Below are positions 22,495-24,805 of a stretch of DNA of 24,805 bases, in pieces. Position numbers and translations under genes: made by a program. The notes under the pieces were generated by a model. The model did no database searches and was not told where the DNA came from. It worked only from the letters and a program-made list of their open reading frames with translations. The stretch comes from Verrucomicrobiota bacterium (GTDB taxonomy: Bacteria; Verrucomicrobiota; Verrucomicrobiia; Limisphaerales; JADLHS01). The DNA lies in contig JANYBF010000338.1 of NCBI GenBank assembly GCA_025360895.1, positions 1-24,805 of the forward strand, given 5' to 3'. Positions within the stretch are counted from its first letter, which is position 1; the number at the start of each line of letters is the position of its first letter.

Positions 22495-24805
22495 CTACGG
22501 CTTCAGCTTCAGCAACTGGCGCTTCTGGTCCTCGGATAAGTTCAAGCCGCCGATCCATTTCTCCGCCGCGACCGGGTCGTTGCTAAAGAAATTGGCCGCG
22601 AGGTTCTGCGCCGAGCTGTAGCGCAGGTTGTCGTCCTTCATCTCGTTCACAAACGGCGCCGCCAGTTCGGGCGACTGATATGAAGTCTGGCTGACGTAGG
22701 ATTCAATTGCCGCGTCGCGCGACTTGCCTTCCGGCAGGCCGGACAGGAATTTGCCCGCGCCCTCCGGATCGTTTTGCGCCCATTGGTTCACGAGGCTTTG
22801 CATCGCGTTCTGCCGTAGATCGCCCTCCGGAAACTGCACCGCCCAACCGGCGGCGCTTGCGGGATCCGAGTTGGCCCACGCCGAAAGCACGTTGAGCGCC
22901 GCGCTGTCTTGCGATTTTCCCGCCGGCAGGGCGGCGACGTAATTGGCAGCGTCCTGCGGCGACTCGTTCGCCCAACCCGCAACCAATCCGCCAATGGCGC
23001 TTTGCCGGGCACCACCTTCGGGCATTTCCGCCAGCCATTTCCCCGCAGCTTGCGGGTCATTTTCCGCCCACTGTGAAGTGACGTTGCGGAGAAAATCATT
23101 CTGCGCGCTGCCCACCGCCAGTTTGAGCCCGAAGGCCGCCGCTGCCGCCGGATCCGTCTGGGCCCACGACGAACTGAGATTCACCAGCGCGCGTTGTTTG
23201 ACCGCGCCGTCGGGCAACTGCTGCGCCCATTCGACTGCCGCATTCAAGTCCGTCTGAGCCCAGGAGGCGGCGACTTGGCTCAAGAGGTTGTTGCGCGTTT
23301 CGCCGGCGGGCATCTGAAGTGCGAAGTCCCCCGCCGCTTTCGGATCGGTTTCCGCGAGGTGAGCGGAGAGGTTCTGAAACGCATTGCGCTTGGCGGAGCC
23401 TTCCGGCAGCGCGTTCACCCAATCCGTGGCTTCCTTCACGTCCGACTGGGCCCAACTGCTCGCGATTTGCGCGATGGCGTTATTGCGCGAATTGCCGGCC
23501 GGCAGGGTCAAGGCAAACGCCGCCGCGCTTTGAGGGTCCTGCCATGAAATCTGGTTCATGATGTTTTGCAACACCTGGTCTTTCGCCTGCCCCGGCGGAA
23601 GATTCTGCGCCCAGACTAGCGCCGTATCCGGATCCTGTTGCGCCATCTGCTGAGCAATGGTCGAGAGCAAATTGTTTTTGTTGCGGCCGGCCGGAAGACT
23701 TTGCGCGTAGGCCAGCGCACCCGGTGGATCGCTCGTGGCCCACTGATAGCCCAGGCTGTTCATGGCATTTTGCCGGGCCGGCCCTTCCGGCAATTGCTGC
23801 ACCCAGGCGACCGCGGCCGCCACATCATACTGCGCCCACTGGTTGGCCAGTGAGTTGATGCCGTCGTTTCGTGCCTGGCCGGCGGGTAACGCCAGTGTCG
23901 CCGCCGCCGCCGCTTTCGGATCCGTGTTCACCCACGCGCCGAGCACGGCTGCCATCGCGCTCGAACGGTCGCGACCATCGGGCAGCGTTTTGGCCCAAGC
24001 GAGCGCGCCCGGCACGTCCCTTTCCGCCCAACGGCGCGCAATACTTTGATATGCCTGTTGCCGCTCTTGCCAGTTCTTGATTTCACCGGCGTACGTGGCG
24101 GCGGTGGCGGGATCCTGGGCAGCCCAAGCATCGAATAATTCCGCATAAACGCCGTAGGCGTAGTTGGGGGCGGCCTTGGTTTCCTTCAGCAATGCCAACG
24201 CTGCTTCGGGGTCCTTCTCGGCCATGGCGCGCGCGATTGCGCTGGTCGCTTCATTGCGCAATCTGCCGGGCGGCAATTGGTGGACCCAAACTGCCGCGCC
24301 CGCCGCGTCACTCTGCGCCCAGCCTTGCAGGACGGCCATAATCGCTTGCTGCCGCTCGTTGAAATTCTTCATGCCCCCCGCATATTCCATGGCGGCGCGG
24401 GGGTCTGTTTCGGCCCAGCGCGGCAACAGCCCGTAACGCAGTAGGTTTTGCATTTCCGGCGGGAGCCGGGCCACCAGTGCCATCACTTGCGGAATGTCGG
24501 CGGGATTCACCGCCTTGACGATTTCATTGATGCGCTCCCAAAGTCTGTTGCGGGACAAGGATTTTAATTCGGTCAGCGCCGTCTCAACTTCCGCGAGTGA
24601 CAGGCGTGGGCCGGATTTGGGAGCAGTTTCGGATCCGATTCGCGGCTTTACGTTGACGACCGGAAGTTTTCCGGCATCCGGAGCGGTTTCGGAGGTGGCA
24701 GCGGAATCCGGGGACGCCGAGTTGGGTTTGACCCCGTGCCGGCCGACAAGAATGCCCGCGCCGAATCCGGCCACCGCCAGCAGCACGGCGAAGAAGCGGA
24801 TAATG
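22495..24805 (-). CDS. Membrane-anchored alpha-solenoid of 32-residue repeats, 5' end outside window
   Basis: At least 769 residues. A GTG at 24786 exists, but the frame continues to the window edge with IIRFFAVLLAVAGFGAGILVGRHG, a complete transmembrane anchor, so the real start is probably just outside. A Ser/Pro/Ala-rich linker and a helical segment (LSLAEVETALTELKSLSRNRLWERINEIVKA) lead into twenty tandem units covering all the rest, down to the stop codon. The unit reads roughly W-A-x-x-D-P-x-A-A-x-x-W-A-x-x-L-P-x-G-x-x-R-x-x-A-x-x-x-L-x-x-x and should form two antiparallel helices, giving an alpha-solenoid outside the cytoplasm. It has no catalytic motif. Binding of a partner protein or cell-wall component is a plausible role. 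Proteins of this repeat style are common in verrucomicrobia and uncharacterised. Confidence 0.85.
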   Translation of the reverse strand, partial: IIRFFAVLLAVAGFGAGILVGRHGVKPNSASPDSAATSETAPDAGKLPVVNVKPRIGSETAPKSGPRLSLAEVETALTELKSLSRNRLWERINEIVKAVNPADIPQVMALVARLPPEMQNLLRYGLLPRWAETDPRAAMEYAGGMKNFNERQQAIMAVLQGWAQSDAAGAAVWVHQLPPGRLRNEATSAIARAMAEKDPEAALALLKETKAAPNYAYGVYAELFDAWAAQDPATAATYAGEIKNWQERQQAYQSIARRWAERDVPGALAWAKTLPDGRDRSSAMAAVLGAWVNTDPKAAAAATLALPAGQARNDGINSLANQWAQYDVAAAVAWVQQLPEGPARQNAMNSLGYQWATSDPPGALAYAQSLPAGRNKNNLLSTIAQQMAQQDPDTALVWAQNLPPGQAKDQVLQNIMNQISWQDPQSAAAFALTLPAGNSRNNAIAQIASSWAQSDVKEATDWVNALPEGSAKRNAFQNLSAHLAETDPKAAGDFALQMPAGETRNNLLSQVAASWAQTDLNAAVEWAQQLPDGAVKQRALVNLSSSWAQTDPAAAAAFGLKLAVGSAQNDFLRNVTSQWAENDPQAAGKWLAEMPEGGARQSAIGGLVAGWANESPQDAANYVAALPAGKSQDSAALNVLSAWANSDPASAAGWAVQFPEGDLRQNAMQSLVNQWAQNDPEGAGKFLSGLPEGKSRDAAIESYVSQTSYQSPELAAPFVNEMKDDNLRYSSAQNLAANFFSNDPVAAEKWIGGLNLSEDQKRQLLKLKP
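22498..24420 (-). repeat. Twenty tandem 96-bp coding repeats
   Basis: From codon 24420 (R of RWAETDP) to the last codon before the stop at 22495-22497, the coding sequence divides into twenty units of exactly 32 codons, except for one of 33 (the third, AMAEKDPEAALALLKETKAAP...). Unit starts are marked by WA-x-x-DP or variants (QMAQQDP, QISWQDP, HLAETDP, NFFSNDP), and LP-x-G falls at unit positions 17-20 in most. Units differ at many positions, so they are old; the last two are the most divergent. Confidence 0.9.

Noticed and set aside
22498..24420. Regular 96-bp spacing as a possible CRISPR-like or satellite array
   Set aside because: The period is purely codon-level: units are divergent at the DNA level and all encode the same 32-residue helical repeat in one open frame.

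Overview
The window looks like a chromosomal segment of a Verrucomicrobiota bacterium, most likely the Pedosphaera/Limisphaerales group. This is inferred, not searched. The grounds are a high GC content, a long secreted protein alternating LamG-like and Ig-like domains, a pseudopilin-like gene with the G-FTLIELLVVIAIIAILAA start and an H...ADGH tail, 32-residue tandem repeats, and several kinds of hairpin-forming repeats between genes. No rRNA, tRNA or CRISPR array was recognised.

Layout. (1) 1-925, minus: an IS1380-type transposase cut by the left edge; its second catalytic aspartate appears to be alanine. (2) 1147-2776, minus: an Lrp/AsnC regulator overlapping a PLP aminotransferase by 26 bp. 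(3) 2990-4395, plus: a small four-cysteine (two CxxC) protein and RNase III (rnc), separated by an inverted repeat. (4) 4448-8861, minus: FabI enoyl-ACP reductase, a 65-codon ORF in the same frame as and just after the next gene, an M24 Xaa-Pro aminopeptidase-like enzyme, an MFS transporter and a Nudix hydrolase. A palindromic repeat element of about 160 bp lies between FabI and the small ORF. (5) 9076-14217, minus: a pseudopilin-like protein followed by a 1308-residue secreted LamG/Ig protein. The leader between them can form mutually exclusive stems, one of which would cover the ribosome binding site. A strong terminator follows the LamG gene. (6) 14218-14857: a 640-bp gap without a convincing gene. 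(7) 14858-16894, plus: a membrane-anchored EEP-family hydrolase and a diacylglycerol-kinase-type lipid kinase. (8) 16973-22419, minus: a secreted six-hairpin-glycosidase-like protein, a small zinc-ribbon membrane protein, an organophosphate/sugar-phosphate-type MFS transporter and a secreted five-bladed-propeller glycosidase-like protein. (9) 22495-24805, minus: a membrane-anchored alpha-solenoid of twenty 32-residue repeats, cut by the right edge.

Most metabolic genes are housekeeping. The likely working units are the Lrp-aminotransferase pair (amino acid metabolism under local control), the pseudopilin-LamG pair (cell-surface or export function), and the 16973-22419 cluster (probable handling of extracellular glycans with uptake by the OPA-type transporter). 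The most interesting observations are the LamG leader with its possible SD-sequestering switch, the strictly 32-residue repeat protein, and the three types of hairpin repeats.
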